The notes under the pieces were generated by a model. It had not been told where the DNA came from. It made no database searches and saw only the letters and a list, made by a program, of their open reading frames with translations. From positions 620,001-684,000 of the forward strand of contig NZ_PCPS01000001.1 in the NCBI RefSeq assembly GCF_002975405.1: 64,000 nt of DNA. The letters run 5' to 3'. Made by a program: the position numbers and the translations under genes. Numbering within the stretch: position 1 is the stretch's first letter; every line of letters starts with the position of its first letter. The stretch comes from Arthrobacter sp. MYb229. GTDB taxonomy: Bacteria > Actinomycetota > Actinomycetes > Actinomycetales > Micrococcaceae. Below, piece after piece: positions 9,501 to 18,853 of this stretch.

Positions 9501-9882
9501 GAACCTGAACCTGGCAGCCAACAGCGCGGCGCCGGCGTCCGACGAAGCGCTCATCGGGATCCTGCACCGGGTGGGGCTCGCCGGCTGGTACGCGGCGCAA
9601 CCTGCCGGGCTCGATACACGGATCGGCAGCGGCGGGCACCGGCTCTCCGGCGGGCAACGCTGCAAACTTGCGGTCGCCCGAGCCCTGGTCGGCGGGCAGC
9701 AGGTGATCCTGCTCGATGAACCGACCGCGCACCTAGGCGTTGATGAAAGCGCCGAACTAATCCGCACCCTGCGTGCTGCGCTCGCCGGACGGACCGTCGT
9801 GCTGATCACCCACGAGACGAAGCTGGCCGAAATGTGTGAGGGTTCGATCTGCTTAGACCGAACCCTCACACCCACCAGCTAG
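6565..9882 (+). CDS. cydDC: fused heterodimeric ABC transporter CydDC (thiol exporter for bd oxidase assembly)
   Basis: A single 1105-residue chain joins the CydD-like half (residues 1 to about 555) to the CydC-like half (about 565 to the end). Each half has a six-helix membrane domain and an ATPase domain. E. coli CydDC exports cysteine and glutathione and is needed for haem insertion into the bd oxidase, which fits the position after cydAB. The second ATPase is canonical: Walker A GASGSGKST near residue 919, signature LSGGQ near 1026, Walker B VILLDEPT and the H-loop LITHE. The first is degenerate: its Walker A reads TASGSGKT (first Gly replaced by Thr, near 367) and its signature reads YSPGE (near 455), though its Walker B LLLADEPT and H-loop VASHD are kept. 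The start is an ATG preceded by GAAAGGA. Confidence 0.92.
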   Translation: MPAPRFLPRDLLPRRQVALLAAFSVLKTSGLILVAYTLATWIAQMSVGQPHQQLLLWLALGGAALRTAGVWGLNAGSRRMGAGAKERMRANLIESAASRPGIVADQQNDLSLAETSTLASHGIEKLDDYFTKFIPALIGATVVPLLLGIYILRIDWLSALVLLLTIPLIPVFMALIGMHTQDTIEQSQAKLDALANQLYELAQGLPALLGLGRARHQGHAIAKVSERYRTATMQNLRTVFMSSFWLELISTLSVAVLAVLIGVRLVGGNMDLGTGLTILILAPELFIALREVGSAYHAADDGLAAYERYSKQIQGTPASPLRAPTGPRHKANVLEVRKLALRYRGQEPIYSDFNMDLRAGDRQVLSTASGSGKTSLLKLIAEAQTSSNEFAAELVSGEIFVAGELACISQHPQFNAQTGTEQIAQDAPGAPKELAERLAAELNLSAMLPRAIAEYSPGELRRLEVLRALLRLHSVPSCRLLLADEPTAHLDEQNADTVRRLLAELPEDCAMLVASHDPLITETGPALSARQPAPNHLHAVSPAPMRGGAAPQGQPEDKPRWNPRREVMSNYPAARKALCYGVLSILCAVALAGLSGWLIVEASYQPAILHLTVAFVMVRTLGIGRAVFRYLEQLAIHDAVLGYAGALREKLWNAMVANPARWGMMSRSSVVLRYLLAEVDELRDSLARVLFPPLQALIVWALATAVLFQIQPEFGYAALGAGLFLVFPARWLVKQVEGRHLALALRHRLQLNQLVLSILRTKEALRAYGSLGPVLQKLARSESRNTARARRHAYGQGTAPALAALTTVVLATALVSLSQSSASFTALAVLLALSLAEPAASALGAIQQGRALHELTDQLAGRGVGEQRTAGPGATAPKPGYTVHGYRLAGLELGYVPGTPVISNLDAQIRPGEWTALTGASGSGKSTLLTALLGALPASGGRLESIDEHGNYRALEQGAMDSVAWCPQEAHLFDSTLRRNLNLAANSAAPASDEALIGILHRVGLAGWYAAQPAGLDTRIGSGGHRLSGGQRCKLAVARALVGGQQVILLDEPTAHLGVDESAELIRTLRAALAGRTVVLITHETKLAEMCEGSICLDRTLTPTS

Positions 9883-9896
9883 AAGCAGCCGCCCGT

Positions 9897-12527
9897 TTAG
9901 AGCAGCACACCGCCATCGGAGAACGGCAAGGTGTCCTCCCCTGGATGCAGCTCTGGTTTCACCCGGGGCTTGGCGGCCGGGGCGGCGTCGCTCTGCTGTG
10001 GCGCAGGCGCGCTCGGCTCACTGCCGGCCACCGCACCGGCAGGTGCTTGGCCCGGCAGGGAACCGCCGAGAATGTTGATCGTCTGCGCCAGCGGGGCGCC
10101 GGAACCGTCACGCTTGGCGAATTCGGTTGGCAAGGCGCGCACCACCCCGGCGGCCGAACTGGCGCGGGCCGGCCCGTAACCGGCGTAGCCCAGCGCCAGG
10201 TAGTCCTCGCCCTTGGCGAAGCGGTGTGCCCGCACACCGGCCGTCGCGCGTCCCTTCACGGGGAACTCGCTGAAGGAACTGAGCTTCACCGACTGGCCCG
10301 AGGTCCCCGGAAGGGTCTGCGATCCGGAAGCTATGGTCGCCACGACCGCGTCCTCATTGGCCTGGCCCACCACGCCGAAATGAATGACCCTGTCCTCTCC
10401 GGCCAGTTTGATGCCGGCCATGCCCGAGGCGGTCCGCCCCTGCGAGCGCACGGCGGTGGCGGGGAATCGCAATAACTGGGCCTGACGAGTCAGGAAGACC
10501 AGCTCATCGGAGTCCTCGGCCGGCGCGGCGGAAACAACGACATCGCCGTCCTTCAAGGTGATCACCTCGAACTCTTCGCGGTTCAACGGATAATCGGGGG
10601 TGACGCGTTTGACCACGCCATTTTGCGTGCCCAGGGCGAAGACCCGGTCCAGCGGCAGCAACGCCACCACGCGTTCGCCCTTTTCAAGCTTCAGGAATTC
10701 GCCGACCGGGACGCCATTGGCCAGCTGCGGGAAGCCATGAGTTTCGGGCAGCACCGGCACGTCGATCAACGAAATGCGGATCATCCGTCCGGTGGTTGTC
10801 AGCGCGCCGATCTCCCCGCGGGCGGTCGAGGAGACCTGGGAGGAGAGCACATCGTGCTTGATGCGTGCGGAGGAAAAGTCCAGCGGGCTCCGGTCATGGG
10901 TGCGGGCGATCTGCCCGGTGGCCGAGAGCAGCACGAAGCAGGGCGAATCGGAGACTTCCAGGGCCAGCTTCGCTGTTTTTCCGGTGCCTACCTCTTCGGG
11001 CAGCGCGGTGCCCTTCAGCGGTTCGAGGGCGGAGGACTTGTTCAACTTGGTGCGCCGCGGCGTGCCGAAGGTCTCCGCCATCTGGCCGAGCTCCGCGGAA
11101 ACCAAGGCATGCAGCTTCTGATCGTCGCCCAGGATTTCGCGCAGCTCGGCGATTTCGGCGCGCAGCTGCTCGGCTTCGGCCTCCAGCTCGATCCGCGAGT
11201 ACTTGGTCAGCTGGCGCAGGCGCAGTTCCAGAATGTGGCTTGCCTGTGGTTCGCTGAGATCGAAGACCGTCATCAGCCGTTCGCGGGCTTCGGCGGTCTG
11301 CTCGGAGGAACGGATGATTGCGATGACGTCATCGATGTCGAGAATCGCGATCAGCAGCCCTTCGACCAGGTGCAACCGGTCTTCGCGCTTGGCCAGACGG
11401 TGCGCGGTCCGCCGGCGGACCACATCGATGCGGTGCTCCACATAGACGGTCAGCAGTTCGCGCAGTCCCAAGGTGCGCGGCTGGCCCTCCACCAGGGTCA
11501 CATTGTTGATCCCGAAGGAGTCTTCCATCGGGGTGTACTTGTACAGCGCGGCCAGCACGGCGTTCGGGTTGAAGCCGTTCTTAAGCTCGATCACAAGCTT
11601 CAGACCATGGTGGCGGTCGGTGAGGTCAACGACATCAGAGACGCCAACGATCTTCTTGTTGTTGACGCCGTCCTTGATCTTCTCGATGACTTTTTCGGGC
11701 CCTACCGTGTAGGGCAGCTCGGTGACCACCAGCGCGGACTTGCGAGCCGAGATCTTTTCCAGGCTCACGGTGGCGCGGGTGCGGAATGCGCCGCGGCCGG
11801 AGCGGTAGGCGTCCTTGACGCCGTCAAGTCCCACAATCGTGCCGCCGGAGGGCAGATCCGGACCCGGAACGAACTTCATGAGTTCTTCGACCGGTGCATC
11901 CGGATTCGCGATCAAGTGCTGCGCCGCGGCGACTACCTCGTTGAGATTGTGCGGTGCCATATTCGTGGCCATGCCCACCGCGATACCGGTGGTGCCGTTG
12001 ACCAGCAGATTGGGGAACGCCGCAGGCAGCACCTCGGGCTGCATGAACTGGTTGTCATAGTTGGGGACGAAGTCCACCACGTCTTCGTCGAGGTTTGCGG
12101 TCATCGCCACCGCGGAGGCGGCGAGCCGGGCCTCGGTGTAACGCGGGGCGGCCGGTCCGTCATCGAGCGAACCGAAGTTGCCGTGGCCATCGATCAGCGG
12201 CAGGCGCAGCGAGAAGCTCTGCGCCAGACGCACCATCGCATCGTAGATCGCCGTGTCCCCGTGCGGGTGGAGCTTACCCATGACTTCGCCGACCACGCGA
12301 GCCGACTTCACGTGGCCCTTCTCCGGGCGCAGGCCCATTTGGGCCATCTGGAAGAGGATGCGTCGCTGCACCGGCTTCAGGCCGTCTCGGGCATCCGGTA
12401 GCGCACGCGAATAGATCACCGAGTAGGCGTACTCCAGGAAGGAGGATTCCATTTCGCTGGTGACATCGATATCGACGATGTTCTCGACGAAATCCTCGGG
12501 AATCTCGGGAGTTTTTTTGCGAGCCAT
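9897..12527 (-). CDS. parC: DNA topoisomerase IV subunit A
   Basis: DNA-cleaving subunit of a type IIA topoisomerase, partner of the parE at the left edge. I prefer the ATG at 12527 ([10 protein letters not shown]), preceded by AAGGGCGAAGG, over the GTG at 12560. Motifs are the quinolone-resistance-region [11 protein letters not shown], the active-site Tyr in APRYTEARL, and C-terminal beta-pinwheel repeats. The GyrA box (QRRGGRG) is not found; [11 protein letters not shown] stands in the comparable place, which supports ParC over GyrA. The last roughly 60 residues are a low-complexity Ala/Pro-rich tail. Convergent with cydDC, with 14 nt between them. Confidence 0.9.
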   Translation of the reverse strand: MARKKTPEIPEDFVENIVDIDVTSEMESSFLEYAYSVIYSRALPDARDGLKPVQRRILFQMAQMGLRPEKGHVKSARVVGEVMGKLHPHGDTAIYDAMVRLAQSFSLRLPLIDGHGNFGSLDDGPAAPRYTEARLAASAVAMTANLDEDVVDFVPNYDNQFMQPEVLPAAFPNLLVNGTTGIAVGMATNMAPHNLNEVVAAAQHLIANPDAPVEELMKFVPGPDLPSGGTIVGLDGVKDAYRSGRGAFRTRATVSLEKISARKSALVVTELPYTVGPEKVIEKIKDGVNNKKIVGVSDVVDLTDRHHGLKLVIELKNGFNPNAVLAALYKYTPMEDSFGINNVTLVEGQPRTLGLRELLTVYVEHRIDVVRRRTAHRLAKREDRLHLVEGLLIAILDIDDVIAIIRSSEQTAEARERLMTVFDLSEPQASHILELRLRQLTKYSRIELEAEAEQLRAEIAELREILGDDQKLHALVSAELGQMAETFGTPRRTKLNKSSALEPLKGTALPEEVGTGKTAKLALEVSDSPCFVLLSATGQIARTHDRSPLDFSSARIKHDVLSSQVSSTARGEIGALTTTGRMIRISLIDVPVLPETHGFPQLANGVPVGEFLKLEKGERVVALLPLDRVFALGTQNGVVKRVTPDYPLNREEFEVITLKDGDVVVSAAPAEDSDELVFLTRQAQLLRFPATAVRSQGRTASGMAGIKLAGEDRVIHFGVVGQANEDAVVATIASGSQTLPGTSGQSVKLSSFSEFPVKGRATAGVRAHRFAKGEDYLALGYAGYGPARASSAAGVVRALPTEFAKRDGSGAPLAQTINILGGSLPGQAPAGAVAGSEPSAPAPQQSDAAPAAKPRVKPELHPGEDTLPFSDGGVLL

Positions 12528-12614
12528 TACTCTGCCTTCGCCCTTCATCTGCTGCTTCACGGCCTAAAATGTCGGATTTCGTGTTGCAGCTGGGCGCAAA
12601 CGCGAAAGCGCGAC

Positions 12615-12620
12615 TATTCT
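12615..12620 (+). promoter_or_regulatory. candidate -10 element for a leaderless transcript
   Basis: TATTCT ends 6 nt before the ATG at 12627 and no Shine-Dalgarno sequence is present. This spacing predicts transcription starting at or next to the start codon. No clear -35 is seen. Confidence 0.4.
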
Positions 12621-12626
12621 AAGCCT

Positions 12627-15287
12627 ATGGTGGATCGTAAACTTTCAGCGGCATATCCAGCCCACTGGGAAGCAGATGTTGTTCTTCGCGACGGCACGAC
12701 CGCGCATCTTCGGCCAATTACGCCCCAAGATGCTCAAGCCTTGCAAGATATGCACAAACAGCAATCTGAAACTTCGGTTTACCTACGCTATTTTACGTAC
12801 AAGTCGTCGCTGACTCCTAAAGAGCTCGAACGGTTCACCAATGTCGACCATCGCAACCGGGTGGCCTTCACCGTGCTGCGCGGTTCGAAGATCATCGGGG
12901 TAGGCCGCTATGACCGGCTGGACGATCCAACGGAAGCCGAGGTCGCGTTCAACGTCTCGGACGAATACCAAGGCACCGGAATCGGTTCAATCCTGCTCGA
13001 GCACCTTGCCGCCGCCGGGCGAGAAAACGACATAGTCAAATTCACCGCCGAAATCCTGCCGGAGAACCGCAAGATGCTCACCGTATTCTCGGATGCCGGC
13101 TATGCGGTGGCCCGGCACTTCGAGGATGGGGTGATCATGCTGGAATTCCCCATCAGCCCCACCGAGAAATCAAAAGAAGTCACCGAAGCGCGAGAACACC
13201 GGGCCGAAGCGAGCAGCGTTGCCGGGGTGCTAGCACCGTCCGCCGTAGCGGTTATCGGTGCCAGCCGCGCCTGGGGGAGCATTGGCCACGACGTGCTGGA
13301 CCGGCTCGTCGAAGGCGGATTTACCGGCACCGTCTATGCCGTCAACGAGCAGGCCTTCGAGGTCGGCGGGCTGCCGAGCTATGGAAATATTACCGAGGTC
13401 CCCGGCCCGGTGGACTTGGCAATTATTTGCGTGCCACGAGAACGGGTTCTGGAAACCATCCAGGACTGTGGCGCGCACGGAGTCAAAAGCCTGATTCTCA
13501 TGACCGCGGGCTACGAGACCGCCGACGGCCTAGTGGCCCAACGCAAGCTGGTGGCGCTGGCCAGGGCAAATGGCATGCGCGTCATCGGCCCAGCGTCCTT
13601 AGGGGTACTCAATACCGATCCGCAGATCCGCCTCAATGCCTCGCTGGCAAGCGAATTGCCGCAGGCAGGACCGGTAGGCCTGTTCAGCCAGTCGGCAGCC
13701 ATGGGCATTGTTTTGCAAGGCGCAGCGATGCAACGCGCGGTAGGCCAAAGCAGCGCCATCTCAGCCGGGCTGCGCGCAGATGTGTCCGGCAATGACGCGA
13801 TGCAATATTTCGAGGATGACAAGCGCACCGGCGTTGTGGCGATGCATTTGGAATCCTTCGGCAATCCACGTAAGTTCTCCCGCATCGCCCGTCGCCTGGC
13901 ACGCAGTAAACCGGTGATCGTGGCCAAATCCGACCTGATGGGCCGACGGATACCACCGGGACACTCGGTGCGCTTGGGCGAAGCCCCTCCGGCGGCGTTG
14001 AATGCGATGCTGCGGCAATCCGGGGTGATCCGAGTGAGGTCCATCGAGGAGCTCATGGATGTCGCCTCGCTGCTCTCGGTATTCCCGGCACCTGCCGGAC
14101 CGCAAGTAGCGGTGCTCTCGAATTCTTTGGCCCTGGCCGAAATCGTCTGTGACGTCACGGTGGGACGCAACCTGTTCGCCACCGCGCAGAGTGAAGAATT
14201 GGATTACTCGCTCGGAGAATCACGATCGATCTCGATATTGCGTGCGCGGGTGACCGAACTTGTGCAAGATCCGCAAGTGCACTCGGTGATCGTGGCGCAT
14301 CTTCCGGCCATCGGGATAAACGCTCAATCGGTGATCAAGGTGCTGACCGAATTCAAGGGGCAGGACAAACCCGTCATTGCCCTCATGCCAGGCATCACGG
14401 ATCCGAAATTCCGTGAGGGTGTGCATCAAGGCATTCCGGTGTTTACCTCGCCTGCCGAGGCCGTTGGCGCGCTGTCCAAAGCCTACGGCTACAGCCAGTG
14501 GATGAACGTCCCGTTTCAAGCCCTGCCGGAACCCACAGATGTGGATGTTGCCGGCGCGCATGAGTACCTTGAGCAGCTGGTCGGCGACATCGTCGGTACC
14601 GAACTGAAAGAGCTGAACCACGAACAGTCCAGTAAACTCCTTGGCTACTATGGCATCAAGGTATTCGATTCGACGGTGGTCAAGTCCGCCGAGCAAGCCC
14701 TGGATGCCGCCAACCGGCTCGGTTGGCCGGTCGCGCTGAAAGCCAACGATCCGGATATGCGCCAACGCCTCGATCTGGGCGGCGTTCGATTGAACATTCC
14801 AGATGCGCAGAGCCTAGAGGCAAACTTCAATCATATGAGTTCGCTCATGGCCTCGTACGACGTGACCTCGCTCGAAGTGCAATCCATGGCACCGGCAGGT
14901 CAAGCCTGCGTGATCAAGGCGGTGGAAGACCCGTTGCTCGGGCCGGTGATCTCCTTTGGACTGAGCGGCGATCCGGTGAACCTGCTCGACGATTGGGCCC
15001 ACGGGGTGGCGCCACTGACCACGGAAGACCTCGACAACCTGATTCGACGCCCGCGCAGCAGCGTCCGGCTCCTTGGCTATCAGGGTCTGCCGGCGGTGGA
15101 CCTGGAATCCCTGAAAGACTTCATCACGCGCGTCTCGATGCTCAAGGATCATCACCCAGCGGTGACGATTATGAACTTTGCGCCGGTTAGCGTGGCTCAG
15201 GATTCGCTGAGTGTCCTGGGGGTCAGCATGAAGATCGGCAATACCGAACAGCGTACCGATAGCGTGCGGCGGGCCCTGCGAAGTTGA
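12627..15287 (+). CDS. GNAT acetyltransferase fused to ADP-forming acyl-CoA synthetase-like domains (PatA-type lysine acetyltransferase)
   Basis: An 886-residue protein. Residues about 15-180 form a GNAT acetyltransferase domain (TVLRGSKIIGVGRYD, then the acetyl-CoA loop YQGTGIGSILL). The CoA-binding and flavodoxin-like domains follow (VAVIGASRAWGSIGHDV, FSQSAAMGIVLQ), and the last 230 residues form an ATP-grasp domain (LKELNHEQSSKLLGYYGIKV). This domain set is that of the Pat/PatZ/PatA protein acetyltransferases, with the GNAT domain N-terminal as in Streptomyces PatA. Those enzymes acetylate and inactivate acetyl-CoA synthetase. Whether the synthetase half is catalytic cannot be judged by eye. 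It is transcribed alone, divergent from parC. Confidence 0.85.
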   Translation: MVDRKLSAAYPAHWEADVVLRDGTTAHLRPITPQDAQALQDMHKQQSETSVYLRYFTYKSSLTPKELERFTNVDHRNRVAFTVLRGSKIIGVGRYDRLDDPTEAEVAFNVSDEYQGTGIGSILLEHLAAAGRENDIVKFTAEILPENRKMLTVFSDAGYAVARHFEDGVIMLEFPISPTEKSKEVTEAREHRAEASSVAGVLAPSAVAVIGASRAWGSIGHDVLDRLVEGGFTGTVYAVNEQAFEVGGLPSYGNITEVPGPVDLAIICVPRERVLETIQDCGAHGVKSLILMTAGYETADGLVAQRKLVALARANGMRVIGPASLGVLNTDPQIRLNASLASELPQAGPVGLFSQSAAMGIVLQGAAMQRAVGQSSAISAGLRADVSGNDAMQYFEDDKRTGVVAMHLESFGNPRKFSRIARRLARSKPVIVAKSDLMGRRIPPGHSVRLGEAPPAALNAMLRQSGVIRVRSIEELMDVASLLSVFPAPAGPQVAVLSNSLALAEIVCDVTVGRNLFATAQSEELDYSLGESRSISILRARVTELVQDPQVHSVIVAHLPAIGINAQSVIKVLTEFKGQDKPVIALMPGITDPKFREGVHQGIPVFTSPAEAVGALSKAYGYSQWMNVPFQALPEPTDVDVAGAHEYLEQLVGDIVGTELKELNHEQSSKLLGYYGIKVFDSTVVKSAEQALDAANRLGWPVALKANDPDMRQRLDLGGVRLNIPDAQSLEANFNHMSSLMASYDVTSLEVQSMAPAGQACVIKAVEDPLLGPVISFGLSGDPVNLLDDWAHGVAPLTTEDLDNLIRRPRSSVRLLGYQGLPAVDLESLKDFITRVSMLKDHHPAVTIMNFAPVSVAQDSLSVLGVSMKIGNTEQRTDSVRRALRS

Positions 15288-15327
15288 GCTGAGGGGTGGC
15301 TTGGATGATTTGGTCCGTTGCACTCGG

Positions 15328-15333
15328 TAGAAT
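15328..15333 (+). promoter_or_regulatory. candidate -10 element, possible leaderless mRNA
   Basis: TAGAAT ends 6 nt before the ATG at 15340 and there is no purine-rich ribosome site. The geometry matches leaderless actinobacterial promoters. Confidence 0.4.
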
Positions 15334-15339
15334 TAGGTT

Positions 15340-15924
15340 ATGAACTCACCAACGTATTCCACTACCGCTGGTGCTGAATTGCAGCACGACCTGGTCAGGG
15401 CCGGCTTCTACCCGCAGATGGTGCAGGACGTCTTAGCCGAGGCAATGATGTCCCAACCGGTGCTTGACCACTACGTTCATCTGGAGACGCACTTCGACCA
15501 CACCGAAGTTCACCGCCACATCACGGTTTTGGTGCTCAGCGAAAAAGTCTTGTTCATCATCCACGTAGACGATCAGCAGCTCGATGACCACGGCAATAAT
15601 GTCGTGGCTCAGGTCTCGACCGAAATGATCTCCTTGCGACGTATCGCCTCGGTCGCTACCAATTATGTCTATCACCAGCCACAGCATTACCGCACAGGCG
15701 ATGAGGTGCGTGAGCTGACCTTCGGCATGTCATGGAACGGGACGAGCCGAATCGACCTCGCCCCTGCTCCCTGCACCGATCCGCAGTGCGATGCAGATCA
15801 TGGGCTGAACGGAACCGCGCAACCCGAGGACTTGGTGATTCGGGTCAGCGCCGAGGCCGACGGGCAGCGCGCGGTCAACAAGGCACGCGAGTTCGCGGTG
15901 CGTTTGCGACAAGAAACTATCTGA
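15340..15924 (+). CDS. DUF5998 family protein
   Basis: 194-residue soluble protein that I recognise as the actinobacterial DUF5998 family; its function is unknown. It has an N-terminal helical part (LQHDLVRAGFYPQMVQDVL), a central acidic/His-rich beta region and a C-terminal Arg-rich helix (NKAREFAVRLRQE). The stop codon directly abuts the phosphodiesterase start, so the two are probably co-translated. Confidence 0.8.
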   Translation: MNSPTYSTTAGAELQHDLVRAGFYPQMVQDVLAEAMMSQPVLDHYVHLETHFDHTEVHRHITVLVLSEKVLFIIHVDDQQLDDHGNNVVAQVSTEMISLRRIASVATNYVYHQPQHYRTGDEVRELTFGMSWNGTSRIDLAPAPCTDPQCDADHGLNGTAQPEDLVIRVSAEADGQRAVNKAREFAVRLRQETI

Positions 15925-15930
15925 TTGCGT

Positions 15931-17115
15931 ATGAGCCAAATTTTGAGCGATCCCGCGTTGCCAACGCCGCCTCAGGCGCTGCCTGCGGCCCCTGCCTACG
16001 GGAAAACGACACTGTCGGAAATTCTCCCTTCCGCCGCCCACGCACTAGGCGTTCCCGGCTACCGCAATCCGCTGGGGCTAAAAGCCACTAAACGGGTCAG
16101 CTTGATCATGGTTGATGGGTTGGGTTGGAATCAGTTCAAATCCCATGCGGCGCACGCCCCATTCCTACGTTCGCTCTTTGAGCGAGCACAGAAGCTGGGC
16201 ACCGGTTTTCCTTCGACGACTGCGACGAGCCTGACCAGCCTGGCCACAGGTGTGGCACCTGGCGAGCATGGCATGCTCGGCTATGACGTGATCGATCCCG
16301 AGCGTCGGCGAGTAGTTAACCAACTTGGCGGCTGGCCCGCGGATCTGAAGCCAGAATCCTGGCAGACCGTTCCCACGGTATTCGAGCGAGTCCATGAACA
16401 CGGCATCCATGTGGCTTCGGTTTCATTGCCCTTCTTTGCGAATTCTGCATTGACCCGCGCCGCCTTGCGCGGGCCGAAATTTGTGGCGGCCAAACAAATT
16501 ACCGCACGCGCCCGGGCCACTCAAGAAGTTTTTGCCAGCCACCGCAACGCACTGGTGTATACCTACTTTAATGAACTAGATAAAGTCGGCCACAAATTCG
16601 GTGTGGATTCCAGCCAGTGGCGTGACACCCTCGAGGAAATTGACTACGTCATCAAATCGCTGGTCTCCCGATTGCCGGAGGAGACCACCGTGCTGATCAC
16701 CGGTGACCACGGAATGGTCGATGTCCCTGAATCACAGCGCATCGATTTCAGCCTCGAACCAGAACTCATCGAGGGAGTCGAGCTCACCAGCGGGGAACCG
16801 CGCGGCGTGCATTTAACTTTTGCCGCGAAGACCAGCGACGCGCAACGCCACCAGGTACGCGAAGCATGGCGACGTGCCTACGGCTCGAAGGCCTGGGTGC
16901 TCAGCCGCGAGGAAGCGATCGATCTGGGGTACTTCGGCGATATCTCTGAAGCCCATGCCGCTCGCATGGGTGATTTGATCATCATGGCCGCCGAAGCAAT
17001 CGCTTTCTACGATGGTCGGCGGGTGGCTCCGATGGCCTTTGACATGATTGGCCAGCATGGCTCGCTGACCGCCGGCGAGCGATTCGTTCCGCTATTTACG
17101 CATCGCACCAAGTAA
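15931..17115 (+). CDS. alkaline-phosphatase superfamily protein (nucleotide pyrophosphatase/phosphodiesterase type)
   Basis: Predicted metal-dependent phosphohydrolase of about 394 residues. The metal and nucleophile region reads LIMVDGLGWNQFKSH, followed by FPSTTATSLTSLATG, where the Thr of PSTTATS is the likely nucleophile. The second metal cluster includes LITGDHGMVDVPE. There is no signal peptide, so it probably acts in the cytoplasm. The ATG at 15931 is chosen; a TTG at 15925 would add two residues. It follows the DUF5998 gene by 6 nt. The substrate is unknown. A strong terminator lies downstream. Confidence 0.8.
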   Translation: MSQILSDPALPTPPQALPAAPAYGKTTLSEILPSAAHALGVPGYRNPLGLKATKRVSLIMVDGLGWNQFKSHAAHAPFLRSLFERAQKLGTGFPSTTATSLTSLATGVAPGEHGMLGYDVIDPERRRVVNQLGGWPADLKPESWQTVPTVFERVHEHGIHVASVSLPFFANSALTRAALRGPKFVAAKQITARARATQEVFASHRNALVYTYFNELDKVGHKFGVDSSQWRDTLEEIDYVIKSLVSRLPEETTVLITGDHGMVDVPESQRIDFSLEPELIEGVELTSGEPRGVHLTFAAKTSDAQRHQVREAWRRAYGSKAWVLSREEAIDLGYFGDISEAHAARMGDLIIMAAEAIAFYDGRRVAPMAFDMIGQHGSLTAGERFVPLFTHRTK

Positions 17116-17149
17116 TTCGCGGATAAGTCGATTTCAGACCGGTAAAACA

Positions 17150-17191
17150 AGAGGCACTGCACAAAGTTGAAAACATTTGTGCAGTGCCTCT
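17150..17191. terminator. bidirectional terminator between phosphodiesterase and sepH
   Basis: Perfect 16-bp stem AGAGGCACTGCACAAA / TTTGTGCAGTGCCTCT with a 10-nt loop, followed by a T-rich stretch, between convergent genes. Confidence 0.85.
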
Positions 17192-17214
17192 AGTTTTGCG
17201 CGGAAGCGGCTCGT

Positions 17215-18267
17215 TTAGGAGTCGGTGTCCTTCTTGCGCTTTCCAAACATGATGTCATCCCAGCTTGGAACCGAAGAACGCTTCGGCTTGCGCGGGGAGG
17301 AATCCTCGGCGGAAAGTTCGGGTTCCTGACTTGCGTCGTTGGAATCTTCCTTGTCCGTGACTACCATCAACTGCGAAGTCCGAGATGAGATGCCTTGTGA
17401 CAGATGGGGGAATGACTCCTCATCGTCGTTCTCATACTTGCTCATGCTGCGTTCAATGATCTCGTTCAACCGGTCATCCTTCGCAGGATCCTCCGGGGCA
17501 CGCTGGCCACGACGGGAATTGAGCAGGCTGACCAATTCCTCGGAATCGTTATTGTCTGCGCTGGCACTTGGTGCGGCCGGCTGCTCGGCCTGGCCTACGG
17601 CTGCGATGGGACGAAAATACTCTGGTGCCTGCTGCTCGCTTAACGTTTGCGCCCAACGATTTAGGTTCTTCAAGGACTTGCGCGCCGGGGTGAAAGCCCA
17701 CTTGGCGACATTTTCCTTACCGTCCGCCGAACCGTTGTCCAGCGACTCAACGTTTTCAGATGGCAACGGAGAATCAAACTCCACCGTTACGATCCACTGG
17801 CCCTCAGGATCCTTCCAAGAGTTCCAGCGTGCGTGTTCGGCGTCGATATTGAGCTGGTGCAAACGATGCGTCACCATTGAACCAAGGTCCGCCGGTTCTT
17901 CGCCGAAAATCTCGCGGTACTCGGCATCGGTTTGAGGCCCGGAAACCTCTACCCGACGAGCCAATTCAGCGATGTGCTCACGTTCTGCTAACACTGGGCC
18001 TTCATACTTGACGATCTGTTCAACCGGAACATTCCATTCCAAGGACAGATCGTAAGCGGAAGCTCCAGCACGTACTCGTGCCTGGATCTCACGCGGCGAA
18101 TGAACCGAAGACTCATCGCGGTTTCGCGGCGCCCGAGCTCGGGCGATTTCGGCCATTGCACTGCGCAGCGCATCGTCGACGGAAAGCTCAAAGCTCATCC
18201 CATCGTCGCTGCTGACCTGCAGGCTGGAACCATTTTCATGAATTCCTACCAGTCTCAGCTGACGCAT
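17215..18267 (-). CDS. sepH: septation protein SepH
   Basis: Actinobacterial cell-division protein. The N-terminal DUF3071 domain (RQLRLVGIHENGSSLQV, ELSVDDALR) contains a helix-turn-helix-like segment (REIQARVRAGASAYDLSLEW). In Streptomyces and Mycobacterium SepH binds FtsZ and promotes its assembly. The C-terminal half is acidic and low-complexity and ends with the short basic motif PSWDDIMFGKRKKD. I place the start at the ATG at 18267, preceded by GGAGGGTAGTA, giving 350 residues. It is a monocistronic gene divergent from the DUF4193 gene. Confidence 0.9.
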   Translation of the reverse strand: MRQLRLVGIHENGSSLQVSSDDGMSFELSVDDALRSAMAEIARARAPRNRDESSVHSPREIQARVRAGASAYDLSLEWNVPVEQIVKYEGPVLAEREHIAELARRVEVSGPQTDAEYREIFGEEPADLGSMVTHRLHQLNIDAEHARWNSWKDPEGQWIVTVEFDSPLPSENVESLDNGSADGKENVAKWAFTPARKSLKNLNRWAQTLSEQQAPEYFRPIAAVGQAEQPAAPSASADNNDSEELVSLLNSRRGQRAPEDPAKDDRLNEIIERSMSKYENDDEESFPHLSQGISSRTSQLMVVTDKEDSNDASQEPELSAEDSSPRKPKRSSVPSWDDIMFGKRKKDTDS

Positions 18268-18424
18268 TACTACCCTCCACACGGTCTATTTCCTGAGTAA
18301 AACTCTGCCACCTATGACCCTGATTTCCTATTACCGCCCCGGGTGTGGCGCAAGAATACTCGCAAGTTCATATCACTTTGTGGCTGATGTGTCACTGGCG
18401 GGAATGTTCGGCGCAGTTCAACGT

Positions 18425-18430
18425 TATACT
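18425..18430 (+). promoter_or_regulatory. candidate -10 element for the DUF4193 gene
   Basis: TATACT, near the TATAAT consensus, lies 78 nt upstream of the ATG at 18508 in the 240-nt divergent region. The -35 is unclear. Confidence 0.3.
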
Positions 18431-18507
18431 TTTAGGCCGGTACTGGTGTTTACCAACAAGTGCCAAGTATCGAGATTATCGCCAGCGGAAAAGAGTGAAA
18501 TACGATC

Positions 18508-18810
18508 ATGGCCAATGAAAATGTTGCCTCACGTGAGACCAGCCAAGACCAGTCCCGCGCCGAGCAGCTGGCCGCAGCGAAAAAATTGGGCACCGCCGCG
18601 TCCGCGAACCTGGTCGATGAAAGCGAAGCTGAGCTTGCCGAAGCCTATGTTTTGCCCGGGGGAGAAGCCGGCCAAGACGAAGCAAATGTGGATATCATTC
18701 CGGAGCAAGCCGACGAATTCACCTGTGCCTCGTGCTTCATGGTGCGCCACCGTTCCCAGCTTGCCCGCGAAGATCAAGGGCAAAAATATTGCACCGAGTG
18801 CGAGGGCTAA
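18508..18810 (+). CDS. DUF4193 family small zinc-ribbon protein
   Basis: 100-residue acidic protein of a family conserved in Actinobacteria and of unknown function. Two CxxC pairs (Cys73/Cys76 in CASC and Cys95/Cys98 in CTEC) can bind one zinc ion. The first 70 residues are Ala/Glu-rich and probably helical or disordered. ATG start preceded by GGAAAAGAG. Confidence 0.85.
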   Translation: MANENVASRETSQDQSRAEQLAAAKKLGTAASANLVDESEAELAEAYVLPGGEAGQDEANVDIIPEQADEFTCASCFMVRHRSQLAREDQGQKYCTECEG

Positions 18811-18853
18811 GCCCCAACACTCGATGCAAGAAACAGACTTTCGGGGCTAAGCG

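Noticed and set aside
10623-12401. Long plus-strand open frame (592 codons) opposite parC
   Set aside because: It is fully antisense to a gene with clear topoisomerase motifs, and its Gln/His/Arg-rich composition is that of a shadow frame in high-GC DNA.
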